Notes: a model not told the origin generated them from the letters alone. DNA of 64,000 nucleotides from Sphingomonas montana (GCF_001956315.1 NZ_KV887144.1:361725-425724), one strand, 5' to 3'; numbered from the stretch's first letter, positions 43,469 through 53,324 are shown. Numbers and translations are program-made.

Positions 43469-44269
43469 CTATGCCGCGGGAGAAGAGCGGTCGAGCGCTT
43501 CGACCAGAGCCTTGGCGAGCGCGTGGTCGGAAGCCGGGTTCTGGCCGGTGATCAACTCCCGGTCGACGACCACATTGGCGGCGAAGTCCGTAGGCGTGGT
43601 CGACACGTCACCGCCCGCCAGCCGGAGCGCCTTGGGCATGTCGAAGAAAAGCTCGCCCTTCAGCAGATTCTGCTCGGCGGCCGCCTCCTCGCTCGCCGAG
43701 AACACCGTCATCCGGTAGCCGGCATAGATCCAGTCTTTCGCGAGGCCGGCTGCCTTGGCGTCGTCGCCCTGGATCAGCGCGGCCCGGAATTCCGGCGCAT
43801 CGTCGAGCGCGGCTGCCACGACGACAGGACCGTGACACAGCAACGCGGTCGGTTTCGCCGCCGTATGGAAATGGCGCAGGATCGTCCCGGTGTCGCGGTC
43901 CTGCATCAGGTCGACCGCCGGTGCGTGGCCGCCCGGCACGAAGACACCCGCATAGCCGTCGAGGCCGCCTTCGATCACCGCGCGGAGCGTATACACGTCG
44001 GTCATCGCGGGGTGTTCGGCAAAGAAGCGCTTGGCCCGATCATAAGCGTCCTGATCGCCGCCGAAATGATCCACCGTGTCGGAGACCGCGTCGATGTGCG
44101 GCTTCGTCCCATCGGGCGTGGCGAGTACGATGTCGTAGCCGGCATCGATCAGCGCCAGTGCGGGGACCGCTGTCTCGTTCAGGTATTGGCCGATCGTGGC
44201 GCTGCCGCCGCCGCGCAGTTCGATCTGCGTCGCGTTGGATCCGACGATGAGTATCTTTGCCTTGGTCAT
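43469..44269 (-). CDS. DJ-1/PfpI superfamily (class I glutamine-amidotransferase-like) protein
   Basis: A 266-residue protein. ATG 44269 has GGAGG 6 nt upstream. The nucleophile elbow is ALLCHGPVV (Cys, about residue 143), and FVPGGHAPAVDL (about residue 115) supplies the neighbouring loop. Its length and IELRGGGSATIGQYLNETAVP start place it near the HchA/chaperone-glyoxalase branch. Members degrade methylglyoxal or repair glycated proteins. It is upstream of the ABM monooxygenase on the same strand. Confidence 0.85.
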   Translation of the reverse strand: MTKAKILIVGSNATQIELRGGGSATIGQYLNETAVPALALIDAGYDIVLATPDGTKPHIDAVSDTVDHFGGDQDAYDRAKRFFAEHPAMTDVYTLRAVIEGGLDGYAGVFVPGGHAPAVDLMQDRDTGTILRHFHTAAKPTALLCHGPVVVAAALDDAPEFRAALIQGDDAKAAGLAKDWIYAGYRMTVFSASEEAAAEQNLLKGELFFDMPKALRLAGGDVSTTPTDFAANVVVDRELITGQNPASDHALAKALVEALDRSSPAA

Positions 44270-44954
44270 CTGAGCCTCCATGGGTCGCAGCATCCGCTGC
44301 CGATGAAAGGTAGGTGGACCCGGCCGATATATTCGAGAAGTTCATTTTTTTGATATCAGATATGCTCTTTACGATAGGTCTGCATGCGCTACGGCTGTAA
44401 CCTGCAGTCGATCATCGCCCGCGCTCATCTGCCGGCGGCGGCCGGGTCCGTTGGCATATCGAAACGACGCTCGACCGCGGTGGTATCGTGTTGGTTCGGT
44501 TACCCCGGGGATCACGATCACTTCACTTTCATTCGCCGCGATATGCGATCCCACTATCTGCTGCATGACAGTAGTAGACTGCGCAGACTTGCGAAATCTC
44601 AGTATGGGACAGCCCCTTCGAACCAGCGGCACAGATTCGTCAGCGACTGGCGTTTTGCCCTCGAACTGGTCTGGATCGGGCGGCCGACTGAATGCAACGA
44701 CCGAAAGTTGGGTGGGAACGTCGTCTATCGTCGTTCCACCAGATAACCATATAGACCCGATGATCATCATCCCAACAGCACCGCTGCCACTCCGCGTAGA
44801 GAACAAGTGAAAATAGCGCCCGACCCCCATTTACCGGATGTGCGGGGACGGCCTGCCCAATGATTGGCTGCTAAGCGCGTCAAGGAACGCCAGCGTCCGG
44901 CAGAAGCCAACCCGCAAGTGGGCAGCACCAACTAACCAAGAATTTTATATAATA
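44270..44954. other. Intergenic region without recognised genes
   Basis: This 685-bp stretch is less GC-rich than its surroundings. It should hold the promoter of the DJ-1/PfpI gene; AT-rich TTCATTTTTTTGATATCAGATATG lies at about 44340-44363. No coding similarity was recognised on either strand. Confidence 0.45.
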
Positions 44955-45220
44955 GAACCAATGGCTCTTGGCGGTGCTGTCGTTTTGATGCGGACGCGTC
45001 TCGCGAGGCAACGTGAGTGTGGTTTGGTTCTGCGGTCTCGTGTCAGACGGGTACGTAAGTGAGCAAGACCTGCAACACGCTACGACCTCGGAGCGTCCAT
45101 CGCAAAAATGCGATGGGCGATTTGCGGGCGGGTCATGACGTGACCCCCGCTTCCTCCAGTTGGAGCTACGGTCTGGCCCCGGAATGAGGGTCCCCCGGTT
45201 TTTCATTCGGCTTGGGGGTG
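44955..45220 (+). repeat. ~265-bp direct repeat, copy B
   Basis: Second copy of the block at 40922-41186, same orientation, 4.0 kb apart. Its hairpin is better preserved: CCATCGCA-AAAA-TGCGATGG (45097-45116). The copies differ by scattered substitutions and one or two small indels, so the duplication is not recent. The pair encloses the DUF3999 pseudogene and several small genes. Confidence 0.8.
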
Positions 45221-45312
45221 AATAGGAGAGGAATGGGCCGACCGCCGTGTTGGCGGCGGGAACATCCGCCTCGCCTGCTGCTTATCCAAAGCCAACACTT
45301 GGAGATGAGCAG

Positions 45313-45678
45313 ATGGACGATGATCGCCTGTGGGGCTTCGAACAAAGCCTGTGGACCGACGGTCCCGAGAATTACCGTGAGAAGGTCGATGCCGAAGTCG
45401 TGATGGTCCTGCCGCAGCCACCTTACGTCTACAGTGGCGAGGAAGCGATCAACGCGGTTGCCGCGACGCCGGTTTGGCAGAGTGCCGAACTGAGCGAACG
45501 TCAGGTTTCACGCCCGCAAGAGGGGCTGATCGTCATCGGTTACCATGTGAAGGCCGAACATGATGGTGAAGCCTATGAAGCCCACTGCACGTCGACGATC
45601 CGTCGTATCGAGCATGAAGTCTGGCGGGTTGTGCAGCATCAGCAGACTCCGGTTCTCACCAAACCCGCGCAACGCTGA
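45313..45678 (+). CDS. NTF2-like (DUF4440/SnoaL-type) protein
   Basis: A 121-residue protein. ATG 45313 has GGAG 8 nt upstream. LWGFEQSLWTDGPENYREKV, VVMVLPQPPYVYSGEEAINAV, and a C-terminal strand ending in EVWRVVQHQQTP fit the cone-shaped NTF2-like fold, commonly annotated DUF4440. The role is unknown; such proteins are isomerases, dehydratases or ligand binders. It starts 92 bp after repeat copy B. Confidence 0.75.
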   Translation: MDDDRLWGFEQSLWTDGPENYREKVDAEVVMVLPQPPYVYSGEEAINAVAATPVWQSAELSERQVSRPQEGLIVIGYHVKAEHDGEAYEAHCTSTIRRIEHEVWRVVQHQQTPVLTKPAQR

Positions 45679-45910
45679 TCGGAGCCCCGTAAGCACCACG
45701 GTGAACCGCATCAGGCAACAGTTCTGGGGTCGAGCTTCCCTCTCGTATTATAGGCGAGGCGAGGGGGAAGATCAGCCAGAAATTCCAAGGATGCAGCCAG
45801 GCGCGAAGGCGCATCCCGCCGATCACTTCATCGACGCGTCACGAGTCTGTTTCGCGACGTCGATGGAATGCGGCATGGTGCGCGTTCGGTAGGATCAGTC
45901 CTTCATTCGC

Positions 45911-47509
45911 TCATTTGCGTTCGTTCCGAACAAGCGCCGCGATGAGCGCGCGCATGTTCTCGATATAAGTACCGGTCGAGATGCCGACGACCGGCGTCTC
46001 GCTGTAGTAAGGCGACGTGTCGGTCCTGTCCCCGACGCGCGTTGTGCGGAAATCGCCCGGCAGCGGACTTGCGGCGCCATCGCCCGCATAGGGGTTGCTC
46101 GTCGCGCGCAGCGGGGTCGGCCACCAGCCTTGCGCGTTGAGGGCGCGGGCCAGGTCTTGGGGGCTGCGCTTGACATCTGAAGTGTTGAGATCGGAGCTCG
46201 TGGACGCCTCAACGAGGAAGTAGCGTGGCAGCGGGCGTGCCGGCCCGGCTTCAAGCAGCAATGTCTTGGCGATCTCCCGCGGATCCATTGCCAGCGCCTC
46301 TGCATAGCGCCTGCGCAAGCCGGCGACATCGATGGCGCGTACCGAGTTGTAGTGACCGACCGTGTTGGACGGGTCATGATCGACGTAATATGCACCGTTG
46401 ACGACGTTCGATCCGCGCCGGTGAACGTAGAGCGGTCGATTGGTGCCGATCTCGATGAAGGTGGGGTACGCACGCCCGGCGGTAATCTGATCGACAGGCA
46501 GTCGAACCGAGTCGAGCCAGTCGAGCGCTTCCGGCACGCGCGAAAGGAACTTGCGATCACCGGTCAGGCGATGGAAGTCCAGCAACTGTGCGACGTTGGC
46601 GGCGGTCGTGTGCGTGACCAGCGCGTTGGGCTCGTAGGTGCGGGCGCCGACCGGCTTCAGGTCGAGCGTGTACTGCAGTCCCCAGCCCGCCTGCGGTGCC
46701 GCCTGCTGGGTCACTAGATAAACATTCATTGCGCGGATGATCGCGTCGCGCACCCGCGCATCACTGCCAAGCACCTGGTAGCACATCAACAGGAACTTGA
46801 TGTTCTCGCCCGCGACATCGTCGTTGAAAGTGATGAACGAAGTGTAGTCGGGCTTGCCATGGTGCGCGAACTCGTTCTTCACCGGGTAGCGCTGTGGCCA
46901 GCCGCCGATCGGATACTGGCTGTCGAGCACGAAGCCCAACGCCTTCCTTACCGCGGGCAGGTATTTCGGATCGTGCCGTTCCACGTACAGCCGAAGCAGG
47001 AACTGCATGGCCTCCGACGTGCCCGCGTCGTCGAACGTCGCATTGCCCCAATAGTGCTGGAATTCCTCCAGCCTCCATGCGTTCCTGCCGATCGTGTCGT
47101 ACCAGCGTTTCGTCGATGCCTCACCGCCGAAATCAATGAAATAGTGCCAGCCGCCATTGTCCTGCTGGCCGGCAATCAGCGCGTTTGCCGCCTTCTCGGC
47201 AGCTTGGTAGTAATAATCGTCGCCGGTCGCATGATAGGCGTCAAGGAATAGATGTCCCATCGTCGGTGTGCCCGGCGGCTGAACCCAGATCATGCTGGGA
47301 TACGCCTCCATTTCCCCCCAGCGACGCGACATGTCGGCCGCATAGGACCAGACGTAGCCGCCGTTGGTAGCCGCCTTCTCGACCATGAAGCGGGTGGCAC
47401 GCTTCATGGTGTCCTCGATATGGCGATCATCGGATTGCGCACGCGCCGGGCTGGCGATAGTGGACAGGCCGAGCACCAGTGCAAGGCCGAGACGAAGCAA
47501 ACAAAGCAT
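45911..47509 (-). CDS. PL10-family pectate lyase, exported
   Basis: A 532-residue protein. ATG 47509 is chosen because it gives a clean Sec signal (LLRLGLALVLGLSTIASPARA); the frame is open for 39 more codons upstream. The body has an (alpha/alpha)3-type toroid with NGGYVWSYAADMSRRWGE, QQDNGGWHYFIDFGG, GGWPQRYPVKNEFAHHG and SFITFNDD, as in PelA/Pel10 pectate lyases. These cleave polygalacturonate by calcium-dependent beta-elimination. The C-terminal YYSETPVVGISTGTYIENM is well conserved. It should produce unsaturated oligogalacturonates for uptake by the TonB receptor at 50131. Confidence 0.88.
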   Translation of the reverse strand: MLCLLRLGLALVLGLSTIASPARAQSDDRHIEDTMKRATRFMVEKAATNGGYVWSYAADMSRRWGEMEAYPSMIWVQPPGTPTMGHLFLDAYHATGDDYYYQAAEKAANALIAGQQDNGGWHYFIDFGGEASTKRWYDTIGRNAWRLEEFQHYWGNATFDDAGTSEAMQFLLRLYVERHDPKYLPAVRKALGFVLDSQYPIGGWPQRYPVKNEFAHHGKPDYTSFITFNDDVAGENIKFLLMCYQVLGSDARVRDAIIRAMNVYLVTQQAAPQAGWGLQYTLDLKPVGARTYEPNALVTHTTAANVAQLLDFHRLTGDRKFLSRVPEALDWLDSVRLPVDQITAGRAYPTFIEIGTNRPLYVHRRGSNVVNGAYYVDHDPSNTVGHYNSVRAIDVAGLRRRYAEALAMDPREIAKTLLLEAGPARPLPRYFLVEASTSSDLNTSDVKRSPQDLARALNAQGWWPTPLRATSNPYAGDGAASPLPGDFRTTRVGDRTDTSPYYSETPVVGISTGTYIENMRALIAALVRNERK

Positions 47510-47548
47510 GATGGAGCCTTTGCGAGCCGAGGAAATGGCGAGCCAGCT

Positions 47549-47686
47549 ATGCCGTGGATGCGTGCGGATGTTCAATATGTGAAGCGTCGCGTACCGTGCC
47601 GTGTCTGCGGCGACGTCATTCCGCAACTGCTCCGAAGCTCGCGCGGCCGGTGCGGCACCTGTCCGCAGTGGCGATCCCGGCTATAG
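47549..47686 (+). CDS. Putative small zinc-ribbon protein (45 residues)
   Basis: A short frame, divergent from the pectate lyase gene, encodes PCRVCGDVIPQLLRSSRGRC followed by GTCPQW. Two CxxC pairs about 18 residues apart are the pattern of a zinc ribbon. Possible starts are ATG 47549 and ATG 47558; no strong ribosome site is visible. It could be chance in GC-rich DNA, but the paired Cys motif is suggestive. Confidence 0.35.
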   Translation: MPWMRADVQYVKRRVPCRVCGDVIPQLLRSSRGRCGTCPQWRSRL

Positions 47687-47805
47687 CCGCAAGCTGGACC
47701 GGGACGGCGACAGCATACGGTGCGAATAACCGCTCCACCGATTCCGGAACATCCACCGGTAACGTCGACATCTGCAACGACGGCCCGTTCTCGCGCACAA
47801 GCGGC

Positions 47806-48573
47806 TTAGAACAGCGGTGAGGTTGGGTAGGACAGTGGCTGGACCTGTTCTCCAGGTCCGCCCTTCACGACGGCGTCATAGAGCGCAAGACCCGGTGAAC
47901 TGGCAGCGATTACGTCCATGGCGATCTGAATTACAAAGATTGTACCGGTTCCCCACCACCACGCAGGGTGGGCGCGGCCGGATCGTCGCAAGTCCATGAC
48001 AATACCGGCAATCGGGAACAGCATGATCGCGAAGAACACGCCCCAACCCGCCCACGGGATCATCAACGGCATTGGGAGAATGCGCCCGACGGCCGGGCCC
48101 GTCAGCGTCGCCATTCCGCAAATCATCAATCGGCGATGCCAATCGGTACGCCTGCGCAGCCGGATCGCGGCAGCGGTCAACCCTGCGAAGCCGAGAACGC
48201 CGAACGAGTTCATGAACAGGAAGTAGGCTGGCGTGAAGAAGAAGGGCACGGCGCCCCGCCGCACCATCATTGCCGTCATATAGATACCGAGCATAACGAC
48301 GACAGTCGCCCAGGCCGCCCCGACCCAGCCAAGGCGCCGGTGTAGCGCAATCGTTCCTCGACCGGCAAGCGCGGTTTGTAGAACGAAGAGTGCGGTCCAA
48401 CCAAAGAATACCAGTGCGTGAACATGCAGAATGGCCGGCGAGGAGAAGGATGATCTGCCCATTGCCAATTGGGTAGCGAAACCTAGAACGATCGTGATCG
48501 CCATTACAATAGCGAGTTTCAGAAAGAAGCCCTGGTTATCAGGCCACAGTCGCGGCCTATGTGCAGTTGCCAT
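47806..48573 (-). CDS. Multi-spanning membrane protein of unknown function
   Basis: A 255-residue protein; ATG 48573 has GGGGGA 7 nt upstream. About seven hydrophobic segments are visible. Conserved-looking His residues occur in AILHVHALVFFGWTALF, ALHRRLGW and TDWHRRLMI, a pattern seen in DUF2306-like and cytochrome b561-like membrane proteins, which might bind heme. Family assignment is tentative. It is monocistronic and its role with the pectin genes is not evident. Confidence 0.65.
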   Translation of the reverse strand: MATAHRPRLWPDNQGFFLKLAIVMAITIVLGFATQLAMGRSSFSSPAILHVHALVFFGWTALFVLQTALAGRGTIALHRRLGWVGAAWATVVVMLGIYMTAMMVRRGAVPFFFTPAYFLFMNSFGVLGFAGLTAAAIRLRRRTDWHRRLMICGMATLTGPAVGRILPMPLMIPWAGWGVFFAIMLFPIAGIVMDLRRSGRAHPAWWWGTGTIFVIQIAMDVIAASSPGLALYDAVVKGGPGEQVQPLSYPTSPLF

Positions 48574-49117
48574 GGCGAGTCCCCCGGATGCCGCTGAATT
48601 ACTACATCTCGGGGGTTTCCGCGAGTCCGGATACGAGCCGGCAACATCGACTGCGTGTCGGCACGACGTCCCCGGCAACATCTCCGGCTCAACGACAGAT
48701 AATGGGGCGACTCGGTACGGCACGGTCCGTCATTTGCCATCGGAACGATCGCACGCAATCATGCCCCTCGCCCCGCTGACGTCCCGGAAGATTTCGGTGA
48801 GGCAAACTTTGCGAACCGTTCAGAGGATGCTGCTACGAAGCGGCTCGCACCCCGCCACTAAGTTCCGCGGCAGGTACCCGTTGGCAGGGCGTCACCCAGT
48901 GGAACTCGACGTGCTAACATGGCCAGAACTCGCCCAATCCTGCCGTTGGCCGTAGCGCGACGAGTTTTCCGCATCAGGTACCCTATTAGTGGCCAGCGGC
49001 TGATCGAGGTTTGCCATGATCGCTACGATGTCCGCTAGACGGGAACCATCGTCGGCATCGTAACGGGCCCTGACGACCGAGAGTGCGCATGCTCCCGCCC
49101 GACGCTGGAGCTGCATA
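48574..49117. other. Intergenic region without recognised genes
   Basis: This 544-bp gap separates the divergent membrane-protein and DUF6894 genes. Short open frames on both strands have no recognisable motif, ribosome site or domain. It must carry the promoters of both neighbours, but no clear consensus was found. Confidence 0.4.
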
Positions 49118-49366
49118 TTGGCCCTCTACTATTTTCACACCCAAACCGACATCCGTTCGACGGACAGCGAGGGTTTCGAGTTGGAAACCCCTCGCGAAGC
49201 AAGGGCGCAGGCGATCATGACATGCGGTCAGATGCTGAAAGACTCACCGGATACCTTCTGGGGAAGCCGGCCTTGGACTGTCGTGGTGACCGACGCCACG
49301 GGGCTAATACTATGGGAGGTGGCGATGGACGGAATCTCGTCGCCCGCTGGCCTCGCGCTCGATTAG
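49118..49366 (+). CDS. DUF6894-family small protein
   Basis: An 82-residue protein starting at TTG 49118, with GGAG 10 nt upstream and no suitable ATG. It has the family pattern: LYYFHTQTD at the start, STDSEGFELETPREARAQAI in the middle, and WTVVVTDATGLILWEVAM near the end. Such proteins are frequent in alphaproteobacteria, often with stress or plasmid genes; function is unknown. Confidence 0.72.
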   Translation: MALYYFHTQTDIRSTDSEGFELETPREARAQAIMTCGQMLKDSPDTFWGSRPWTVVVTDATGLILWEVAMDGISSPAGLALD

Positions 49367-49673
49367 AACGCTCTATGCGCCGTCGACCCTTTGCTGTCCG
49401 TCCTCCGCTAGCGACCGTGCCTGCCTATGCGCGCCCGCGTCGCCCTTTGACCAGACAAGGCACCGTCACCGGCTGTATCGTCCCTATGCTGCGAACCTCC
49501 ATCGAGACTGGCACTGCACCGCGACCAGGAAAGAAGCAGTAAGGTTTTCGCTCTCGATGGATTACTGCTGAACCCTAATATCTGTCGGTGCAATCCATGC
49601 AGATAGATCTTCGCGAGGAGATCGCTACTGGCGCCAGAAAGAGTGCTTCTGCCCGGCGCCAGGGTCAAAACTG
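49367..49673. other. Intergenic region, nothing recognised
   Basis: About 307 bp between the convergent DUF6894 and cupin genes. Short frames here have no recognisable domain. No hairpin with a T tract was found. Confidence 0.4.
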
Positions 49674-50102
49674 CTATTTTTTCACAATCGGATAGGCGAT
49701 GATCAGCGTTAGCGGGGCGTGACCTGTCTGGCGAATGCCCACCGTCTCTCCAGCATAGAGATACGCTGCCATGCCGGCCGTCAGCTGCTTTCGCTCTAGG
49801 CCCGACACAACCTCACCGACGCCATCGACGACGTAATAAACCTCGTCGTGCGCAATCAGGTGTTCGCCGATCGCCGCCCCGACATGCAGCATCCGCTTTC
49901 GAAACTCCATGGTCCGGCCCGGTATGCCGTCGCTGATCCGGAACGCGGTGCTGGTCCCGATCGCACCATGCGGCGTCGGCTCCGTCCGCAGCGTCGTCCG
50001 CTCGTCGATCACCACGAGTGGACGTGATGCCGGGGCGGCAACCGCCAGACCCGGCACTATGGTCACGGCGATAAAGCAGGCACAGAGTATTCCCTTAGCC
50101 AT
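49674..50102 (-). CDS. Exported single-domain cupin
   Basis: A 142-residue protein; ATG 50102 has AAGGGA 7 nt upstream and opens a Sec signal (GILCACFIAVTIVPGLAVAAP). The cupin metal site is partly visible: IGEHLIAHDEVYYVVDGVGE (His, Asp/Glu) and, later, AYLYAGETVGIRQTGH. It lies 28 bp downstream of the TonB receptor on the same strand, so the two form an operon. Exported cupins near pectin genes can bind or modify uronates (KdgF-like), but this one is too divergent to name. Confidence 0.75.
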   Translation of the reverse strand: MAKGILCACFIAVTIVPGLAVAAPASRPLVVIDERTTLRTEPTPHGAIGTSTAFRISDGIPGRTMEFRKRMLHVGAAIGEHLIAHDEVYYVVDGVGEVVSGLERKQLTAGMAAYLYAGETVGIRQTGHAPLTLIIAYPIVKK

Positions 50103-50130
50103 TGCGTCCCTTTCCGGCATGACCATCACG

Positions 50131-53016
50131 TCAAAATGAAAGTCGTCCACCAAAATTGAACTGCCGACCGCTATGGGTCAAGACGTTCAGGCGGTTGGTC
50201 TCGTCCACAAATTGGTCGTTGGATTCATCGGTCAAGTTGATCGCTTCCAGGCTCAGCTTGAAGTTGTCGGTGACGCTGTACGAAACCTGCGCATCGACGT
50301 TCACCGTACTGCTCGTGCCGTTATACGCGTTGCCTTCCGTTCCCGGCACCGCCGTCAAGTAGCGCGAGCGATAGGCTACCGACCCGCGGATCGAAAACTT
50401 CTCCGTCTCGAAATACAGCGTCCCGTTCGCGGCGTGGCGCGATAGGCCAACCAGCGGCTCGGTCACGCTGGCCCCGCCCGTCGCGGATGTCAGATACTGG
50501 ATCTTGGAATCCACGAACGTATAGTTCGCCAGGACGCCGAAGTTGGACAGAATGCCCGGCAGGAAACTGAACGGCTGCTGCACGTTCACTTCGAACCCGC
50601 GCAGCTTGCCTCCGCTGGAATTGACCGGCTGGCTGACGATGAACACGTCGCTGGCCGATGCGGTCGTACCGGTTAGCAATGCCGCAGGCAGCCCAAGTTC
50701 GCTGAACGGCACGCCAACGCTCAGCGTCTGCACGAACGTGCCAATATCCTTCTGGAACGCCGCCACTGCATAGATGGCGCCGCGCGTTGGATACCATTCG
50801 ATCGACGCGTCGAGATTGTCCGACGCGGTCGGCTTTAGATCGGGGTTGCCGCTGCTAAAACTGCGGTTGCCGCCCGAGACATTCAGGTTCCCGCCCGGTG
50901 AGATCGAAGAGATACCCGCACGTGCCAGTGTCTTGGCCGCCGCCAGCCGCAGCAGCAGGTTGTCGGTCACGTCGACAACCACGTTGACCGACGGCAGCCA
51001 CCGGTCGTAGCTCCGGTCCGCCGTCACCAGGTTCACCGTCGCGCCCTGGCTGGCAAAACCGGTCGACCGCTGCTTGGTATCAACATAGCGCAGGCCGATG
51101 TCGCCGCGCACCGGCAGGCCGGCATCGCGCAGGTTGAACGCGCCCATGCCCCACACCCCGACATCCTTCTCACGCACCGTGACAAATGACCCGCGCGCCG
51201 TGGCGTTCTCGATGCCGCCGGTCGCATAAAGCGGGTTCGTAAACACGCCGTACAATTCCGTGAACCTCGCCAGGTCCGGCACCAGCCACGACGTGATCGT
51301 GCCGTCCGGCAGGTTCAACCCCTTGCCGAACCCAGAAAACACCCTGGTCGCGGCCGCCAGCTGCGCCGGGGTCAGCGTCTGCACCACCGTCTCGCCCGAC
51401 AGACGGCGCTGCTCGGTCGAACTATAGTCGAACTTGCGCCAGTCGAGACCGGTCTTGAGAGTCACGATCGGGTTCAGCGTCCATTCCGCAAACCCTTTCG
51501 CATTGGTGAAGCTGTTGTCCACCGTCTGCGGGCGGATGCGGACTTCCGACGTGCCATTTACGAAGGAGAAGGTCGCCGGGTTCGTGACGTCCACGCCGGG
51601 CCGGATCGTCGGGAACCGCGTCGTGAAATCGTAGAAAAAGCCTGCCGTGTTGGACGCGTCGATCGTGACGGTTGTCTGTTCCGGGTTGCTGAACGCGGAA
51701 CTGGAATAGCCGACGACGCCGCCCACCTTGAAATCGTCGCTGAACTTGTGGTCCAGCGTGCCGGTCACCTGGTAGAAATCGGTCTTCAACCGGTCGAACC
51801 GCGATTGCGTGCGCAGGTCGACATTGTCGAACGTGCCGCTGATGATGTTGTTGTCGGCGTCCACGGTGCCGTTGCGGATGATTGACTGCGGCTTGCCCGT
51901 GCCGGACCGGCTGAACCCGATTGCCTGGAACTGCGATTCCGCGCGCGTCCCGTCCAGCCGGGAATACAAGCCGTCGATCGACAGCAGCGTCCGGTCGGTC
52001 GGCTGGAACTGCACCGATGCCGCCGCCCCCAGCCGCTTCTGGAAGATGTCGTAGCTGACCAGCCCGGGGATGCGCGGATGATAGAGCGCGGTCACCGGAT
52101 TCGGATCGTTGATCTGCCCGATCGTGTAACCCGGCAGGGTGGAAGCCGCATTGAACCCGCCGTTGAACCCGCCATAGGTCCAGCGGGTGATGTTTGCGCC
52201 CTCCTCCTTCAGCCGGCGCTCCTCGTAGGCGACAGACAGCAGGACGCCGAACCGGCCGTCCGGCGTGATCGTGCTGATCAATCCCGACATCCGCGGCGTC
52301 GCCTTCTTGCGCAGGTCGTTGTAGCTGGCTTGGCCTGACAGGACGACGGTCGGCTTCTTGTAATCGAACGGCCGCGCGCTCTGCAGGTCGACGGTACCGC
52401 CCAGCGACCCCTCCTCGACATCGGCCGTCGCGGTCTTGCGGACCGACAGGCTGTTGAACAGGTCGGACGAGAAGATGTTGAAATCGAACCCGCGCCCGCG
52501 GTTCACGCCACCGCTATTGTCCGTGCCGCCGGTGGTGCCGATCGCCTCCATCCCGTTGATGCGGACACGCGTATATTCCGGTCCGAGGCCGCGAACCGAG
52601 ATGTTGCGGCCCTCGCCGTTCACCCGGTTGATCGTCACGCCGGGAATCCGCTGCAGCGACTCCGCCAGGTTCAGGTCGGGAAATTCGGCAATGTCCTCCG
52701 CTTTGATGACGTCGACCGACGCGGTCTCGTTGCGCTTAATGTTCAGCGCGCTGCTCAGGCTGGCGCGGAACCCGGTAACGACGATCTCTTCCCCCGTTGC
52801 GCCGTTCGCCACGGGCGCATCGGTCACGGCGGCTTCCGGTGGCAGCGCCGGCGATGCGGGCGGTGCATCGGTCGTCTTCTGGTTGCCCGCAGCCCGCGCA
52901 TCCTTCTGCGCGTTAGTTTCGGGCAGCGCCTGCGCCTGCGCGCCACTTGCGGCGATGCAGCCGGCAATCGCGCTGGACATAGCGAGCATGGATTTCAAGC
53001 GACGGATGCCGATCAT
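50131..53016 (-). CDS. TonB-dependent outer-membrane receptor
   Basis: A 961-residue receptor with a Sec signal ending at GAQAQA (about residue 29) and a Pro/Ala-rich linker before the TonB box EEIVVTGFR (about residue 78). The plug is clear (AEDIAEFPDLNLAESLQRIP, SVRGLGPEYTRVRINGMEA), as is the barrel ending in FGGRLSF with a terminal Phe. The plug matches the oligosaccharide-type receptors of sphingomonads and Caulobacter. It is followed by the exported cupin and sits near a pectate lyase and a sugar-acid transporter, so oligogalacturonate uptake is likely. Confidence 0.92.
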   Translation of the reverse strand: MIGIRRLKSMLAMSSAIAGCIAASGAQAQALPETNAQKDARAAGNQKTTDAPPASPALPPEAAVTDAPVANGATGEEIVVTGFRASLSSALNIKRNETASVDVIKAEDIAEFPDLNLAESLQRIPGVTINRVNGEGRNISVRGLGPEYTRVRINGMEAIGTTGGTDNSGGVNRGRGFDFNIFSSDLFNSLSVRKTATADVEEGSLGGTVDLQSARPFDYKKPTVVLSGQASYNDLRKKATPRMSGLISTITPDGRFGVLLSVAYEERRLKEEGANITRWTYGGFNGGFNAASTLPGYTIGQINDPNPVTALYHPRIPGLVSYDIFQKRLGAAASVQFQPTDRTLLSIDGLYSRLDGTRAESQFQAIGFSRSGTGKPQSIIRNGTVDADNNIISGTFDNVDLRTQSRFDRLKTDFYQVTGTLDHKFSDDFKVGGVVGYSSSAFSNPEQTTVTIDASNTAGFFYDFTTRFPTIRPGVDVTNPATFSFVNGTSEVRIRPQTVDNSFTNAKGFAEWTLNPIVTLKTGLDWRKFDYSSTEQRRLSGETVVQTLTPAQLAAATRVFSGFGKGLNLPDGTITSWLVPDLARFTELYGVFTNPLYATGGIENATARGSFVTVREKDVGVWGMGAFNLRDAGLPVRGDIGLRYVDTKQRSTGFASQGATVNLVTADRSYDRWLPSVNVVVDVTDNLLLRLAAAKTLARAGISSISPGGNLNVSGGNRSFSSGNPDLKPTASDNLDASIEWYPTRGAIYAVAAFQKDIGTFVQTLSVGVPFSELGLPAALLTGTTASASDVFIVSQPVNSSGGKLRGFEVNVQQPFSFLPGILSNFGVLANYTFVDSKIQYLTSATGGASVTEPLVGLSRHAANGTLYFETEKFSIRGSVAYRSRYLTAVPGTEGNAYNGTSSTVNVDAQVSYSVTDNFKLSLEAINLTDESNDQFVDETNRLNVLTHSGRQFNFGGRLSF

Positions 53017-53059
53017 GATCTTCCCCTAACGACGTCGCGGTGCCGTGGCCCCGCAAGGT

Positions 53060-53081
53060 ACCGGCTTCGTCATGAGCCGGT
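53060..53081. promoter_or_regulatory. 7-bp inverted repeat upstream of TonB receptor
   Basis: ACCGGCT and AGCCGGT are separated by 8 bp (TCGTCATG), 44 bp upstream of the receptor start. It could be an operator or an mRNA leader hairpin. Such GC-rich repeats arise by chance fairly often, so confidence is low. The rest of the 308-bp gap to the divergent MFS gene has no recognised feature. Confidence 0.3.
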
Positions 53082-53324
53082 TGATGTCCAATCCTAGGCG
53101 GCCCGGGTGGTGAAACGCCAACCTGTTTCCGGCATCGATCCATGCATGGCGCGCACGGATCGTGGCGGCAGCGCGCGCAAGCGTACCGATCCAGCCACTA
53201 TCCGACTTGATTGTGCCCGATTTGGACTTGGACCCAGCCGACCGGTGCCCCTAACGTCGCGCATAGCCGGAAAGCCGGCATCGCGGCCCGCGGGCACCCG
53301 CACGCGGCCGCAAGGAGAGCGACG

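Noticed and set aside
44369..44830. A 153-codon - strand frame in the gap before repeat B
   Set aside because: No ribosome site, no recognisable motif and no homologous pattern; treated as non-coding.
47616..47798. A 60-codon - strand frame upstream of the pectate lyase
   Set aside because: No ribosome site or recognisable domain; probably chance.
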